The notes beneath the pieces were generated by a model. That model was given only the letters and a program-made list of their open reading frames with translations. It had not been told where the DNA came from and did not search any database. The translations under genes were made by a program, and so were the position numbers. A stretch of DNA of 18,226 nucleotides from Dehalococcoidia bacterium UBA7891 (GTDB taxonomy: Bacteria; Chloroflexota; Dehalococcoidia; Lucifugimonadales; UBA826), in assembly GCA_002500485.1 (NCBI GenBank), contig DLRJ01000110.1, positions 1 through 18,226 on the forward strand, read 5' to 3'. Shown here in pieces: positions 1-8,235 of the stretch (position 1 is the stretch's first letter; each line of letters begins with the position of its first letter).

Positions 1-2
1 CA

Positions 3-74
3 ATTTTGGCCAGCGTTATACCCGCCAATGAAGCCAGTAAAACCTATCCTGCCGAAGCGCTACGATACGAATAG
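3..74 (+). CDS. ABC transporter permease, FtsX/MacB type (C-terminal end only)
   Basis: Only the last 23 codons are in the window, and the gene enters from the left edge. The frame starting at base 3 stays open to a TAG at 72-74 and ends in the residues YPAEALRYE. They are preceded by an alternating hydrophobic stretch and PANEA. This matches the usual tail of FtsX/MacB/LolE-type permeases, where the last membrane helix is followed by a P-A-x-x-A motif and a D/Y-P-x-E-A-L-R-x-E ending. By family knowledge such permeases pair with an ABC ATPase in lipoprotein release, peptide export or cell-division signalling. Nothing here shows which. The call rests on the short tail alone, so the subfamily is open. 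Confidence 0.65.
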   Translation: MLASVIPANEASKTYPAEALRYE

Positions 75-235
75 CCGATTCACCATTACACTTCACAAAA
101 GAATCCTTGTTGACATTGTGTTGGCTCAATAATTCAGGGAGCAATTTGTCGGTGCCCCTTGAAAAAGGCTTTCTCCTCACACTACCAATCGTTAGTGATA
201 GAATCACCCCTGCCCTGATGGATAGGTATCCAAAT

Positions 236-263
236 TTGGTTATATGAATCCTAGGCATTAAAT
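236..263 (+). promoter_or_regulatory. possible promoter for the aldolase gene
   Basis: TTGGTT (236-241) and TTAAAT (258-263) are separated by 16 bp and lie just upstream of the ribosome binding site of the aldolase gene. The match to sigma-70 hexamers is only partial in an AT-rich stretch, so this is a weak call. The rest of 75-289 shows no gene or terminator that I can support. Confidence 0.2.
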
Positions 264-289
264 AAATCTGGAAGTAAAAGGAGATATAA

Positions 290-1051
290 ATGAACCCAAT
301 GCGAGATAGATTAAAAGCGGGCAAAACAGTAGTCGGAACGGCTGGATCTGTTTTTGAGGACAACATGGTTATGTTGGCCGATTCAGGTTTAGATTTCATA
401 CTTTTCGATACTCAGCATTCCCCTGTTGAACCCAAGGAGTACAAGAGATCCTTCGACGCGATTAAGGGTAAATCTGCCACACCCATAATGAGAGTCAGCG
501 CAAATCGACCTGAATTGATTTGTTTTGCCTTAGACCTTGGTGCGAGAGGTATAGTCGTGCCCATGGTCAATACTAAAGAGGAAGCAACGGCAATGGTACG
601 AGCCTGCCAGTATTCACCACTTGGAGATCGCAGTAATGCCGGTGTCCGTGGTGAATGGGGCGATTTCGGTGACTCTAACTACAGGGAATATTTAGATACA
701 GTAAATGAAGAGCTCTTGATTATTCCCATGATCGAGACTCAACAGGCAATAGATAATATAGATGAGATCCTCAGCGTCCCAGGGATAGATGTCCTTTTGG
801 TTGGGCCATCAGATTTGTCAATTGAACTTAATGTTCCACTGGATTACCCAAGTGATGCTTATCAGGCAGGATTAGACAAAATTGCGGCAGCCTGCAAAAG
901 GCATGGTGTCGTACCTGGCATGTATTTCATACCTCCGACAATGGATCCTAATTTTTACGTAGAAAAAGGGTTCAAATTTTTCACAATGCCATGGGCATCT
1001 TGGGCCTTGCAAGGGATAGGGACTGGGCTTGGTGCGATAAACCGAGAATAA
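290..1051 (+). CDS. HpcH/HpaI-type class II aldolase
   Basis: This 253-residue protein belongs to the HpcH/HpaI aldolase/citrate lyase family. These metal-dependent cytoplasmic enzymes cleave or form C-C bonds in 2-keto-4-hydroxy acids, releasing pyruvate or a related keto acid. The family landmarks fall at the positions known from E. coli HpaI: catalytic His43 in FDTQHSP, Arg68 in MRVS, Glu149 in PMIET and Asp175 in GPSDLS, the last two being metal ligands. The stretch ALDLGARGIVVPMVNT is typical. Length is close to the usual 250-265. The ATG at 290 is fixed by AAAAGGAG at 276-283, six bases upstream. The gene stands alone, ending in a strong terminator at 1098-1137. The natural substrate cannot be read from sequence; 4-hydroxy-2-oxo acids or 2-keto-3-deoxy sugar acids are both plausible. 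Confidence 0.9.
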   Translation: MNPMRDRLKAGKTVVGTAGSVFEDNMVMLADSGLDFILFDTQHSPVEPKEYKRSFDAIKGKSATPIMRVSANRPELICFALDLGARGIVVPMVNTKEEATAMVRACQYSPLGDRSNAGVRGEWGDFGDSNYREYLDTVNEELLIIPMIETQQAIDNIDEILSVPGIDVLLVGPSDLSIELNVPLDYPSDAYQAGLDKIAAACKRHGVVPGMYFIPPTMDPNFYVEKGFKFFTMPWASWALQGIGTGLGAINRE

Positions 1052-1062
1052 ACCCAAATCTG

Positions 1063-1080
1063 CTGCCTTTAAAAGGGCAG
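1063..1080 (+). other. small hairpin 12 bases after the aldolase stop
   Basis: CTGCC and GGGCAG form a five- to six-pair stem around an AT-only loop. It is too weak and lacks a T-run, so it is not called a terminator. It lies just ahead of the real one at 1098-1137. Confidence 0.3.
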
Positions 1081-1097
1081 TTTGGCAAGGGAATTGA

Positions 1098-1137
1098 GTC
1101 GTTGCAGGACTAGTGAACTTCCTGCGACGGCTTTTTT
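1098..1137 (+). terminator. intrinsic (rho-independent) terminator of the aldolase gene
   Basis: An 11-pair stem is formed by 1098-1108 (GTCGTTGCAGG) and 1121-1131 (CCTGCGACGGC), with two G-U pairs and a 12-base loop. Six T residues follow at 1132-1137. This is the clearest terminator in the window and isolates the aldolase gene from the downstream kinase gene. Confidence 0.85.
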
Positions 1138-1243
1138 GGGGTAAACCACCTATATAAATAATTTAACCCCCGGAATTAGCCGTTTTTAAGATTACAGACT
1201 TCAGTATTGTTCCTTTTCCAGAACGATTTTGAGTTCCATATTG

Positions 1244-1275
1244 CTGGTTATTTTTAAACCAGTTCGACCAGCTGG
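1244..1275 (+). promoter_or_regulatory. overlapping alternative hairpins upstream of the kinase-like gene
   Basis: CTGGTT (1244-1249) can pair with AACCAG (1257-1262). Alternatively, CCAG within 1259-1262 can pair with CTGG at 1272-1275, or the palindrome CCAGCTGG (1268-1275) can fold on itself. The three pairings exclude one another and end 15 bases before the start codon at 1290. The stems are short, so regulation is only a possibility. Confidence 0.2.
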
Positions 1276-1289
1276 ATTAATAAAAAGAT

Positions 1290-1847
1290 ATGAATGTTGT
1301 GGATGTAAGTCACCCACTAGGGCAAAAAATAAATGTAATTGGCGGCGGCGGGAAAACAACTCTTGCCAAAGCCCTGTCTGCTAAATATTCCTACAAAAAT
1401 ATAGAGCTGGACTATCTTCATTTTCTACCCAACTGGGTAGAAAGGGAACCAGAGGATTTCCGGAAAATCGTCGCGATGGCTCTAAAGGATTCTGGAGATA
1501 AGTGGGTAGCAGATGGGAATTATAAAGCGAAATTGCAGGATTTGGTTTCCTCAAGAGCTGACATGGTAATTTGGCTGGATTTGCCTTGGTTTTTGATTTT
1601 TCGGCGAATACTTTTAAGATCGGTTAAGAGATTAATAGACAGAACTCAGGTTTGTGGTGACAACACAGAAACCTGGCGGCTTTTTTTTAGCAAAAACGCC
1701 CTTTGGTGGTGGTATATAGCAAACCGAAAGGAGATCTCAAAACGTGAGGAGGAGTTTTCTGAATACATACCACAGAATACTCCAGTAATTCGAATCAAAA
1801 ATACCAAGGAGTTGAATGCATTTTACCGGTACCGGTTGAGCAAATAA
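1290..1847 (+). CDS. FlaR-like P-loop nucleotide kinase, shortened Walker A
   Basis: This 185-residue P-loop protein resembles the adenylate-kinase-like group often labelled 'topology modulation protein FlaR'. The family pattern is all present: an N-terminal phosphate-binding loop, ELDYLHFLPNW (acceptor lid), WVADGNY around residues 70-76, VIWLDLPWFLIFRRILLRS, an Arg-rich lid, and the WWWYIANR segment near residue 140. The true substrate of this family is not established. The phosphate-binding loop is odd. It reads GGGGKTT at residues 18-24, so the Gly six residues before Lys22 expected in GxxxxGK[ST] is missing, as if two residues were lost inside a GGC-repeat tract. A similar compact GGGGKT loop exists in other P-loop families such as YqeC, so the protein may still bind nucleotide. 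The start at ATG 1290 has only a poor Shine-Dalgarno sequence. Confidence 0.75.
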   Translation: MNVVDVSHPLGQKINVIGGGGKTTLAKALSAKYSYKNIELDYLHFLPNWVEREPEDFRKIVAMALKDSGDKWVADGNYKAKLQDLVSSRADMVIWLDLPWFLIFRRILLRSVKRLIDRTQVCGDNTETWRLFFSKNALWWWYIANRKEISKREEEFSEYIPQNTPVIRIKNTKELNAFYRYRLSK

Positions 1848-1883
1848 CCACTTCGTATTGTGACAATCAATAAGTTATTGAAG

Positions 1884-1890
1884 AAGGAGG
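1884..1890 (+). promoter_or_regulatory. Shine-Dalgarno site fixing a GTG start
   Basis: AAGGAGG lies six bases before GTG 1897 and is the strongest ribosome binding site nearby. The next residues, KIGLFIGG, are the canonical N-terminus of the family, so the GTG start is well supported. Confidence 0.7.
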
Positions 1891-1896
1891 ATTAGG

Positions 1897-2823
1897 GTGA
1901 AAATAGGACTTTTTATTGGTGGAACAGGATCAGCGGGAACCTTGCAGGAGCAAATTAGCCAAATCGTTGAAGCTGAGAAAGCTGGCTTCGACAGTCTGTG
2001 GGCTGCCCATATTATGGACGTCGACGTTATGACCATGCTAAGCATGGCGGCTGAGCAGACTACCCATATTGAAATAGGTACGGCTGTAACACCTACTTTT
2101 TTGAGGCACCCTATAGCGATGGCGCAACAGGCCCTCACTGTACAAAAAGTGGCGAATGGAAGATTTACATTAGGGTTAGGTGTTAACCACAAACCAGTGG
2201 TAGAAGGTCGTCTAGGGATGAAGTTCTACAGGCCCTGGAGACATATGTTTGAGTACCTAAACATTGTTCACTCCTTAACTAGAGAAGGGAAAGTAGATTA
2301 TGAAGGGGAAATATTCAGTGCTAACACCCAATTTACTATGTCATCACTTCCGGAAATTCCGGTTCTGTTGGCTGCACTAGGTCCACGCATGCTCAATACT
2401 GCCGGAGAGTTGGCGGATGGAACGATAACTTGGATGACTGGGACAGAAACCCTTAGACGGTACGTTGTTCCCACAATTAATGATGCAGCTCATGAGGTGG
2501 GAAGGAAAAAGCCCAGAATAGTCGCTGCTGTTCCTTTATCAATTACAGATGATCCTGATTCAGCATTTGAACAGGCCGATAAGTATTTCGGCAGGTATGG
2601 TCAATTGCCAAGTTACAGGGCGATGTTAGAGAGAGAAGGTGTGGAAAGTTCCGCGGAAATGGCACTTATTGGGAATGAAAAAGAGGTTGAGGCTATGCTG
2701 AGAGATTATTCTTATGCAGGAGCCACTGATATTGCGGTGCAAATATTTCCCACTGGACAAGAGGCTGATTCTTCCTCGAATAGAAGTATGGAATTTTTGA
2801 GTGGTCTGGTAGGAAAAATTTAA
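1897..2823 (+). CDS. LLM-class F420-dependent oxidoreductase
   Basis: This 308-residue protein has the luciferase-like monooxygenase TIM-barrel fold. It looks closest to the F420-dependent MSMEG_4879-type branch. It opens with KIGLFIGGTG, then has AEKAGFDSLWAAH, the strand IEIGTAVTPTFLRHP, and NGRFTLGLGVNHKPVVE, in the usual order and spacing. The C-terminal part has LLAALGPRMLNTAGELADGT, also typical. Such enzymes transfer hydride between F420 or FMN and a small substrate in the cytoplasm; the substrate is unknown. It follows the kinase-like gene after 49 bp on the same strand, so the two may be co-transcribed, although nothing links their functions. It starts with GTG behind a strong ribosome binding site. 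Whether the cofactor is F420 or FMN cannot be settled here. Confidence 0.88.
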   Translation: MKIGLFIGGTGSAGTLQEQISQIVEAEKAGFDSLWAAHIMDVDVMTMLSMAAEQTTHIEIGTAVTPTFLRHPIAMAQQALTVQKVANGRFTLGLGVNHKPVVEGRLGMKFYRPWRHMFEYLNIVHSLTREGKVDYEGEIFSANTQFTMSSLPEIPVLLAALGPRMLNTAGELADGTITWMTGTETLRRYVVPTINDAAHEVGRKKPRIVAAVPLSITDDPDSAFEQADKYFGRYGQLPSYRAMLEREGVESSAEMALIGNEKEVEAMLRDYSYAGATDIAVQIFPTGQEADSSSNRSMEFLSGLVGKI

Positions 2824-2971
2824 ACAAACTTAATTTATCAATGCATCCTGTCGCCACTTCCCTTAGTCTTATTTAGGTGTAAACACCCTATTCAAAAAAC
2901 TATTTTGGCGATAAAATTCCGCCAGGCTTTCGATATTTTCAGTTAATACATACGCGTGGTTTCAAAATTTG

Positions 2972-5900
2972 ATGAATACTAAACCTAAAATGGCAACTAG
3001 GGCATTAATGTTTTTGGCTATCTCAATTTCCCTCTTTGCTTTAATGGCCTGCGATACCGCTATTGGTAGGGCCATTGGTGGTGATGGTGATGGTGGTGAA
3101 ATTGAAGTTCCGGATACCCCAGAGGTCGGGGTCGTTTACACAGTGTCTGGAGAGCTCGATTCTCCAGCACCTGATGAAGACGAATGGACATTCGAAAACC
3201 CACAGGGCAGCATCGTCCAGATACGGATGGTAAGCGCACCTGGTTCCCCCGGAATAGACACCTATCTCGTGCTTAATGGGCCCAACGGGCAGCAAGTGGC
3301 TATGAACGATGACTTTGAAGGTCTCCACGCAGGAATCAATATTCCGCTCGCAGATTCGGGGCAATACACGATTGTTGCAAAGGGGTACGGCAATACAACA
3401 GGATTATATGAATTGAGACTGGAATTCGCCAGTCTTGGTGGCTCTTTGGTAGAGGAAGGCGGAGGCACTATATCTGACATGGATCCAGAGGGACAAAGCA
3501 CTTCATATGGTGAAATTCAAGTTGCCAATCAAGAGGATGTGTGGGAAATCTCGGCACTGTCAGGAGACAACCTTTTAATTGTTTTAGATGGAATTACTTA
3601 CTTGGACCCCACGCTAACCCTTCTTGACCCAAATGGGAATCAAGTTGCCTATAACGATGATTACGTGGGACGAGATTCCCAGGTTTCATATACGGTCGAA
3701 AATGATGGGGTTTATTTGGCTGTCGCAAGAGGTTACGGTGGCCATTCTGTTGGTGATTATTACATTACTATTACGGGTAACTCTGACAGAGAAGCTTTAG
3801 ATGGAATTACTGAAAATCTTGAAAGAGCAGAGGCCGACCTCGCAGCAGCAAACGAGCTAGTGGTGGAGGCGAACGAGATGGCGGCGGCGGCGGTTGTTAC
3901 AGAGCTTGTTGAGGATGCCGAAGTTGCTGAAGCACAGGCGGCTGCCGAATTAGTCGAAGCTGAGCAGGCTGCGTTTGCAGCAGAGGAAGCTGAGAGGAAT
4001 TCTGCCCAGGCAGATGTGGCATTAAATAGTGCCGAACAGGCAGAAGCAGAAGCGGAAGAAGCACTAGAAGAATTAAATGAAGCATCTGACCAGCTAGATG
4101 AAATGGTTGTTCAAGATATAGCTCAGTTGGACGAGATTGCCGCTGAAGCTGATGCTGCCGCTGAAGCAAACAGAATAGCTGAGGAACAGGCTGCAGAGGC
4201 AGAAGCTGAATTAGTTCGACTTAGAGAAGCAGAAGCTGAATCAGCGAGAATAGCAGCTGCTGTAGAGGCACAAGTACAGGCTGAACGTGAAGAAGCCGCG
4301 GCAGAAGCCGCAGCCGAAGCTGCTAGGTTAGAGGAAGTTCGTACTCTCGAAAGGATACAAAGAAATGCCGAAGAAGCAGCTAGAGCTGAAGCTGAAGCAG
4401 AGGCAGCTAGAGCCGAATTAGCTGCACGAGAGGAAGCCGCTGCACAGGCAGAGTTAGCTGCCCTTGCTGCTAGTATCGCTGAACAACAAGCTGAAGAAGA
4501 ACTTGCAGAACAAGCCCGAGAGGCTGCGGAGGCCGAGGTTGTGGCGGCTGCAGCTGCAGAGGCGGCCCGAAGCGCGGCTGGAGACTCGGCATTAACGACA
4601 ATAGTAGAGGGCGGATATGTTGATGTTTCGAACCCTCAGTATGGAAGTGCATCTGTAGTGGGTGGGGAAATCTATTACATCCATGATGGCTCTTCGAACC
4701 CGGTGGATACCTTTACGGCTACTGTGCGTGGTACCGATGGCCAGCTTTTTGAAGTAGCGATGTCGGTAGAACTGACTTACGTAAGACCGAATAATGCCCC
4801 TGTCGCTGTAGACGATATTTTCACCATACAATCAGGTGTAGACCCGGGTAGCTTTGACCATCAAGTATTCGACGTCTTAGGTAATGACATGGATGCAGAT
4901 GGAGATAATCTCACAATAACCCATATTAATGGGATACCGGCAGAAGAGGGACGTGCTGGCGGTTTTTCATGGGGTGCCTTTGAGTATGCAGATTTACGTA
5001 TAGCTATTTTGCCAGCTCCTGATACTCCAGATTTAAATGGAATGTCCGTCGCTTCGACTCATCCGTCCAATTACAGCGGTCAGGAGGCTTTCACTTACAC
5101 AGTATCTGACGGTAACGGCCTTTCCTCCGTTGGCACGGTAGTTGTGAATCTCACAACGGATTACGAGCCTCCGGTTGCTTCGGATCGGAGTATCCAGATT
5201 CAGCAATCAGCTACTTCCGAATATGACTTTCACTTGGGACCATCTACCAGGATTCAATCAGCAACCCAAGGAGTTCATGGCATCGTTGACATTTCGGGTG
5301 GTCACTCAATCACATATGAACATAACGGGGATGAGGGGAATAGTGACTCATTCAGATACACGGTTGTCGATAATTTTGGTGCTACCAGTTCGGGGGCAGT
5401 ACATGTATCAGTGATAATACCAAACCGAAATCCCACTCCTCCCAATGTATCCGCAATTGTGGATGAAGGTGGAGCGGTTCATATTCCTATCATTGGTCCC
5501 CTGTCTGGGTTCACACCAGATCAGTTGGACCCTGAAGCAGATCCAGTGATTCCAGCAGCGGATGATTCTGGTTTTCACGGTGATACAAGAGCAACTCACC
5601 CGTCCAATGGCACATACACTTTTTCAAACATCATTGATGGAGAAACCGGTAATATCACCGAGTCTTTTTTGGTGTACACTCACGATGGTTCTGAGACATC
5701 ACAAGACCAATTTAATTATGAGTTGCGGCAGGAGCATGGAGGAACCGGCTGGGGATGGGTGACCATAACAGTGGCTCCTGTAAACGATGCACCGTTCGCC
5801 GCGAATTACGAAGTGAATGTTGCGCAGGGCGGATCAGCTGATGTCAATGTTGTTAATGCTATGACTGATCCTGACGGGCCCGATCTTACTGTTGCGATAT

Positions 5901-8140
5901 CGGGAGAACCCGCGCAGGGCTCTTTAGTTTTAGATGGATCAACTTTCACATATACACATAGCGGCACTGATACCTCATCCGATATTTTTGAATATTCTTT
6001 GGATGATGGGCTTGGGCATTCAGTTTTCGGAAGAATTGCTGTAAACATCCGTCAGGCCGCACTAGATGTGCCTGCTGTTGCTTTACCTTCAGCGGGACTA
6101 GACAAAGTTTCATGGGACCCGGAAATTGGTATAAGAATTTCTTCAATTGACAGCCTAGATATTAGAAATTTAGAAGGATCACTCACGTTATATGAGTGTG
6201 CTGACTCACTTTGTGAAGAGTCACAATTAAGTCCAGTAAGTGGACGAACGGTTCAATTACCAGAGTCGGCAAGCCAAATTCTTAGTTTCATACCAGATGT
6301 TCCTTTGTATGGAGACACTTCCTATAAAGTTGCTGTTAATTCAGATTCTGGCATAGAACTAACTGGTGGCAATATGCAGGATTTACCTAGCCTAATCGGG
6401 GACATCACCTCGTGGACATTCACTACTGCTGATATGACAAGGTTTACCCTACCCATGTTGATTACCTACAGCGACTCCCAATGTAGAGGAGCACAAGAAG
6501 TAAAAGTCGCAGATCGGGTTGGAGAATCATTGTGTCTAACGTTGGAAGATATTGATAATCTTCTATACGGAATGGAAGAAGACACACCAGGTCACTATTT
6601 TGATGTTATGAGCGACGGTAAATTTGCCATATCTCCAATTCGTGACCGTGCAGGTCATGTTGTAAAGTCGATTCAAATCGATAGAGACAAGCCATACATC
6701 GGCGGAAATTGTGGACGCGGATGGGAAAAGAATGGTCAGAAGCCCTTATCAGTCTGCCCTGAGTTCGATCAAGACACTACGATACCTGAAGAAATAGATC
6801 AACGTTTTGACCGATTAAGGTACAGAAATTTGTACCATAAAAACGGGTCATATAATTTGCTTGCCCCATACCGACCGAGCCGAGAAGATGTAATCGATTC
6901 ATTCGGTCTTGGAACCGAATGGGATATAGCCGGAAATGGCCAGCATTACTTTAGAAATATAACTCCTATTTTCGTCTGGGGCGTCGGAGGTCCGGATACT
7001 GGCCCTAATAGCGTAATAGGTATGGCCAGCCCACCCGTATGGTCCCAAGACACCGAGCTTGATATATCACATGAAGAAGCCCACAGAACATGGGGCCATG
7101 AATTAGGCCACGCGTATTTTGGACTGCCAGACTACTACCACAGGGGTGCTCCTGCAGGACCGAATAAGACAGGACCTTTGGATATCATGGGCGATCGTTT
7201 AGGCAGCAATGAGGGAAAACAGTGGCCACCATTGACGGCTTGGAGCTTGATCAAATCAGAAATCCAAGAGCCAGAGCAATTATTCACCGATACCGATTTA
7301 CTCGCTGTCCTTGGTAATGCATCTGGTCTAATCGAAGGTCCTGGAAGCCTTTACAGTAGGGAAAATGAAAACGGAGCTAACATAATTAAAATTCCTGCAA
7401 TAATAGAGCGAGATACTCAATTAGTGAAAGGGTATTACTTACTAGAGCTATATGGGTCTACTGGATACGACGGGCAAATATATGTGAATTCAAACACAGT
7501 AAATTTTGCTGATAACGCTGGTGCCTTCCCGGGTGGAATAGCCATATGGAAATGGGATACAACAGAGCAAAAAATTAGAGAACGATGTGCAACCTGGTCT
7601 TCGTGTACTGGTTACGAATTCTTATACAATAATGGAAACATTACAGACTTTATAGAGTACTACCCCAGTATCCCAAGTATCACACCTGGAAATGATGCAG
7701 ACTGGCCGGGCAGCTCTCCCGGGATATACAACTTGTTCCCATGGTGGTACTCAGCGCAGTTACCATACGGGGCTGACTATGAAAACGATCTGTCTAATAT
7801 GCCAACCACAATAGAGTTGCCGGTATTGGAAATTGCACCGGCTGCTGAAGATCCGAATTACGGTGGCGGTAACAAAGTCGCTACCATAACTCTCTCATTT
7901 GATGAATTTATAGATGATATAAAAACAAAGGTACGGGATGATTCACAGAGGGCCAATAATGGTAATTTGAATGGGTATACCTTCGGTGATACTGCCGCAT
8001 TTACATATAGTGTTGAGAAACATGCAGCCCCAGAATACATGACCTATAAAGACCATGTGAGGGAAGGTCAAATCCAATTCGCCTCAGGTGAGATGTGGGA
8101 TGAGATGCAGGCCTATGGTTTCTTTAGGTTCACTGAATAA
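2972..8140 (+). CDS. giant lipoprotein: PPC domains, coiled coil, Ig-like repeats, M6-like metallopeptidase
   Basis: The protein has 1722 residues counted from ATG 2972; an in-frame TTG one codon earlier is less likely. No Shine-Dalgarno site is visible. Residues 1-27 form a lipoprotein signal ending in the lipobox LMAC, with Cys27 as lipidation site and Asp at +2. Two pre-peptidase C-terminal (PPC) beta domains follow (about 55-152 and 165-271, each with a PNG-x-x-V-A-x-N-D-D motif). Next are an Ala/Glu-rich coiled coil (about 273-537), five Ig/cadherin-like repeats (about 543-1028; hallmarks YTHDG and DxFxYxxxD), and a Big_5-like domain (about 1033-1155). The C-terminal 560 residues resemble M6 (immune inhibitor A) metallopeptidases: VMSDGKFA, HELGH at 1376-1380, GLPDYY at 1384-1389, and Met1406 in LDIMGD. 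It is probably a surface-anchored zinc protease held out on a stalk. Its target is unknown. Placing PPC domains at the N-terminus and having a second HExxH at 1367-1371 are unusual. Confidence 0.85.
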   Translation: MNTKPKMATRALMFLAISISLFALMACDTAIGRAIGGDGDGGEIEVPDTPEVGVVYTVSGELDSPAPDEDEWTFENPQGSIVQIRMVSAPGSPGIDTYLVLNGPNGQQVAMNDDFEGLHAGINIPLADSGQYTIVAKGYGNTTGLYELRLEFASLGGSLVEEGGGTISDMDPEGQSTSYGEIQVANQEDVWEISALSGDNLLIVLDGITYLDPTLTLLDPNGNQVAYNDDYVGRDSQVSYTVENDGVYLAVARGYGGHSVGDYYITITGNSDREALDGITENLERAEADLAAANELVVEANEMAAAAVVTELVEDAEVAEAQAAAELVEAEQAAFAAEEAERNSAQADVALNSAEQAEAEAEEALEELNEASDQLDEMVVQDIAQLDEIAAEADAAAEANRIAEEQAAEAEAELVRLREAEAESARIAAAVEAQVQAEREEAAAEAAAEAARLEEVRTLERIQRNAEEAARAEAEAEAARAELAAREEAAAQAELAALAASIAEQQAEEELAEQAREAAEAEVVAAAAAEAARSAAGDSALTTIVEGGYVDVSNPQYGSASVVGGEIYYIHDGSSNPVDTFTATVRGTDGQLFEVAMSVELTYVRPNNAPVAVDDIFTIQSGVDPGSFDHQVFDVLGNDMDADGDNLTITHINGIPAEEGRAGGFSWGAFEYADLRIAILPAPDTPDLNGMSVASTHPSNYSGQEAFTYTVSDGNGLSSVGTVVVNLTTDYEPPVASDRSIQIQQSATSEYDFHLGPSTRIQSATQGVHGIVDISGGHSITYEHNGDEGNSDSFRYTVVDNFGATSSGAVHVSVIIPNRNPTPPNVSAIVDEGGAVHIPIIGPLSGFTPDQLDPEADPVIPAADDSGFHGDTRATHPSNGTYTFSNIIDGETGNITESFLVYTHDGSETSQDQFNYELRQEHGGTGWGWVTITVAPVNDAPFAANYEVNVAQGGSADVNVVNAMTDPDGPDLTVAISGEPAQGSLVLDGSTFTYTHSGTDTSSDIFEYSLDDGLGHSVFGRIAVNIRQAALDVPAVALPSAGLDKVSWDPEIGIRISSIDSLDIRNLEGSLTLYECADSLCEESQLSPVSGRTVQLPESASQILSFIPDVPLYGDTSYKVAVNSDSGIELTGGNMQDLPSLIGDITSWTFTTADMTRFTLPMLITYSDSQCRGAQEVKVADRVGESLCLTLEDIDNLLYGMEEDTPGHYFDVMSDGKFAISPIRDRAGHVVKSIQIDRDKPYIGGNCGRGWEKNGQKPLSVCPEFDQDTTIPEEIDQRFDRLRYRNLYHKNGSYNLLAPYRPSREDVIDSFGLGTEWDIAGNGQHYFRNITPIFVWGVGGPDTGPNSVIGMASPPVWSQDTELDISHEEAHRTWGHELGHAYFGLPDYYHRGAPAGPNKTGPLDIMGDRLGSNEGKQWPPLTAWSLIKSEIQEPEQLFTDTDLLAVLGNASGLIEGPGSLYSRENENGANIIKIPAIIERDTQLVKGYYLLELYGSTGYDGQIYVNSNTVNFADNAGAFPGGIAIWKWDTTEQKIRERCATWSSCTGYEFLYNNGNITDFIEYYPSIPSITPGNDADWPGSSPGIYNLFPWWYSAQLPYGADYENDLSNMPTTIELPVLEIAPAAEDPNYGGGNKVATITLSFDEFIDDIKTKVRDDSQRANNGNLNGYTFGDTAAFTYSVEKHAAPEYMTYKDHVREGQIQFASGEMWDEMQAYGFFRFTE
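3790..4582 (+). repeat. Ala/Glu-coding low-complexity tract (coiled-coil stalk)
   Basis: About 790 bp of imperfect short repeats built on GCA/GCT, GAA/GAG and related codons encode the Ala/Glu/Arg coiled coil of the large lipoprotein. Codons vary between copies, so the tract looks selected at protein level and is not a recent DNA repeat expansion. It generates several spurious open frames on the other strand. Confidence 0.75.
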
Positions 8141-8188
8141 GCCACAGAAGAATAGCGATTGCAACGAATCGGCTTAACTATTTTGCAA

Positions 8189-8225
8189 TAACCGTCTCAG
8201 AGGACTTATAACTCTGAGGTGGTTA
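8189..8225 (+). other. 14-pair hairpin after the lipoprotein gene
   Basis: TAACCGTCTCAGAG (8189-8202) pairs with CTCTGAGGTGGTTA (8212-8225) over 14 consecutive pairs, two of them G-U, around a nine-base loop. It starts 49 bases after the lipoprotein stop. No T-run follows on either strand, so it does not fit an intrinsic terminator. An mRNA 3'-end stabiliser, a processing site or an atypical terminator would all fit. Confidence 0.55.
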
Positions 8226-8235
8226 CTGTAAGTAA

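Noticed and set aside
110..135. TTGACA at 110-115 with TAATTC at 130-135 as a promoter
   Set aside because: The 14-bp spacer is too short for a sigma-70 promoter, and no transcript start is expected so far from the aldolase start.
16..399. 127-residue open frame on the minus strand at the left edge
   Set aside because: It lies antisense to the permease tail and to the start of the aldolase gene, shows no family motif, and the plus-strand genes there are well supported.
3897..4652. Leu/Gln/Pro-rich open frames on the minus strand
   Set aside because: They are the complement of the Ala/Glu codon repeats of the lipoprotein stalk.
7858..8040. 60-residue minus-strand frame within the end of the lipoprotein gene
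   Set aside because: It is wholly antisense to the conserved C-terminal protease region and has no ribosome binding site or motif.
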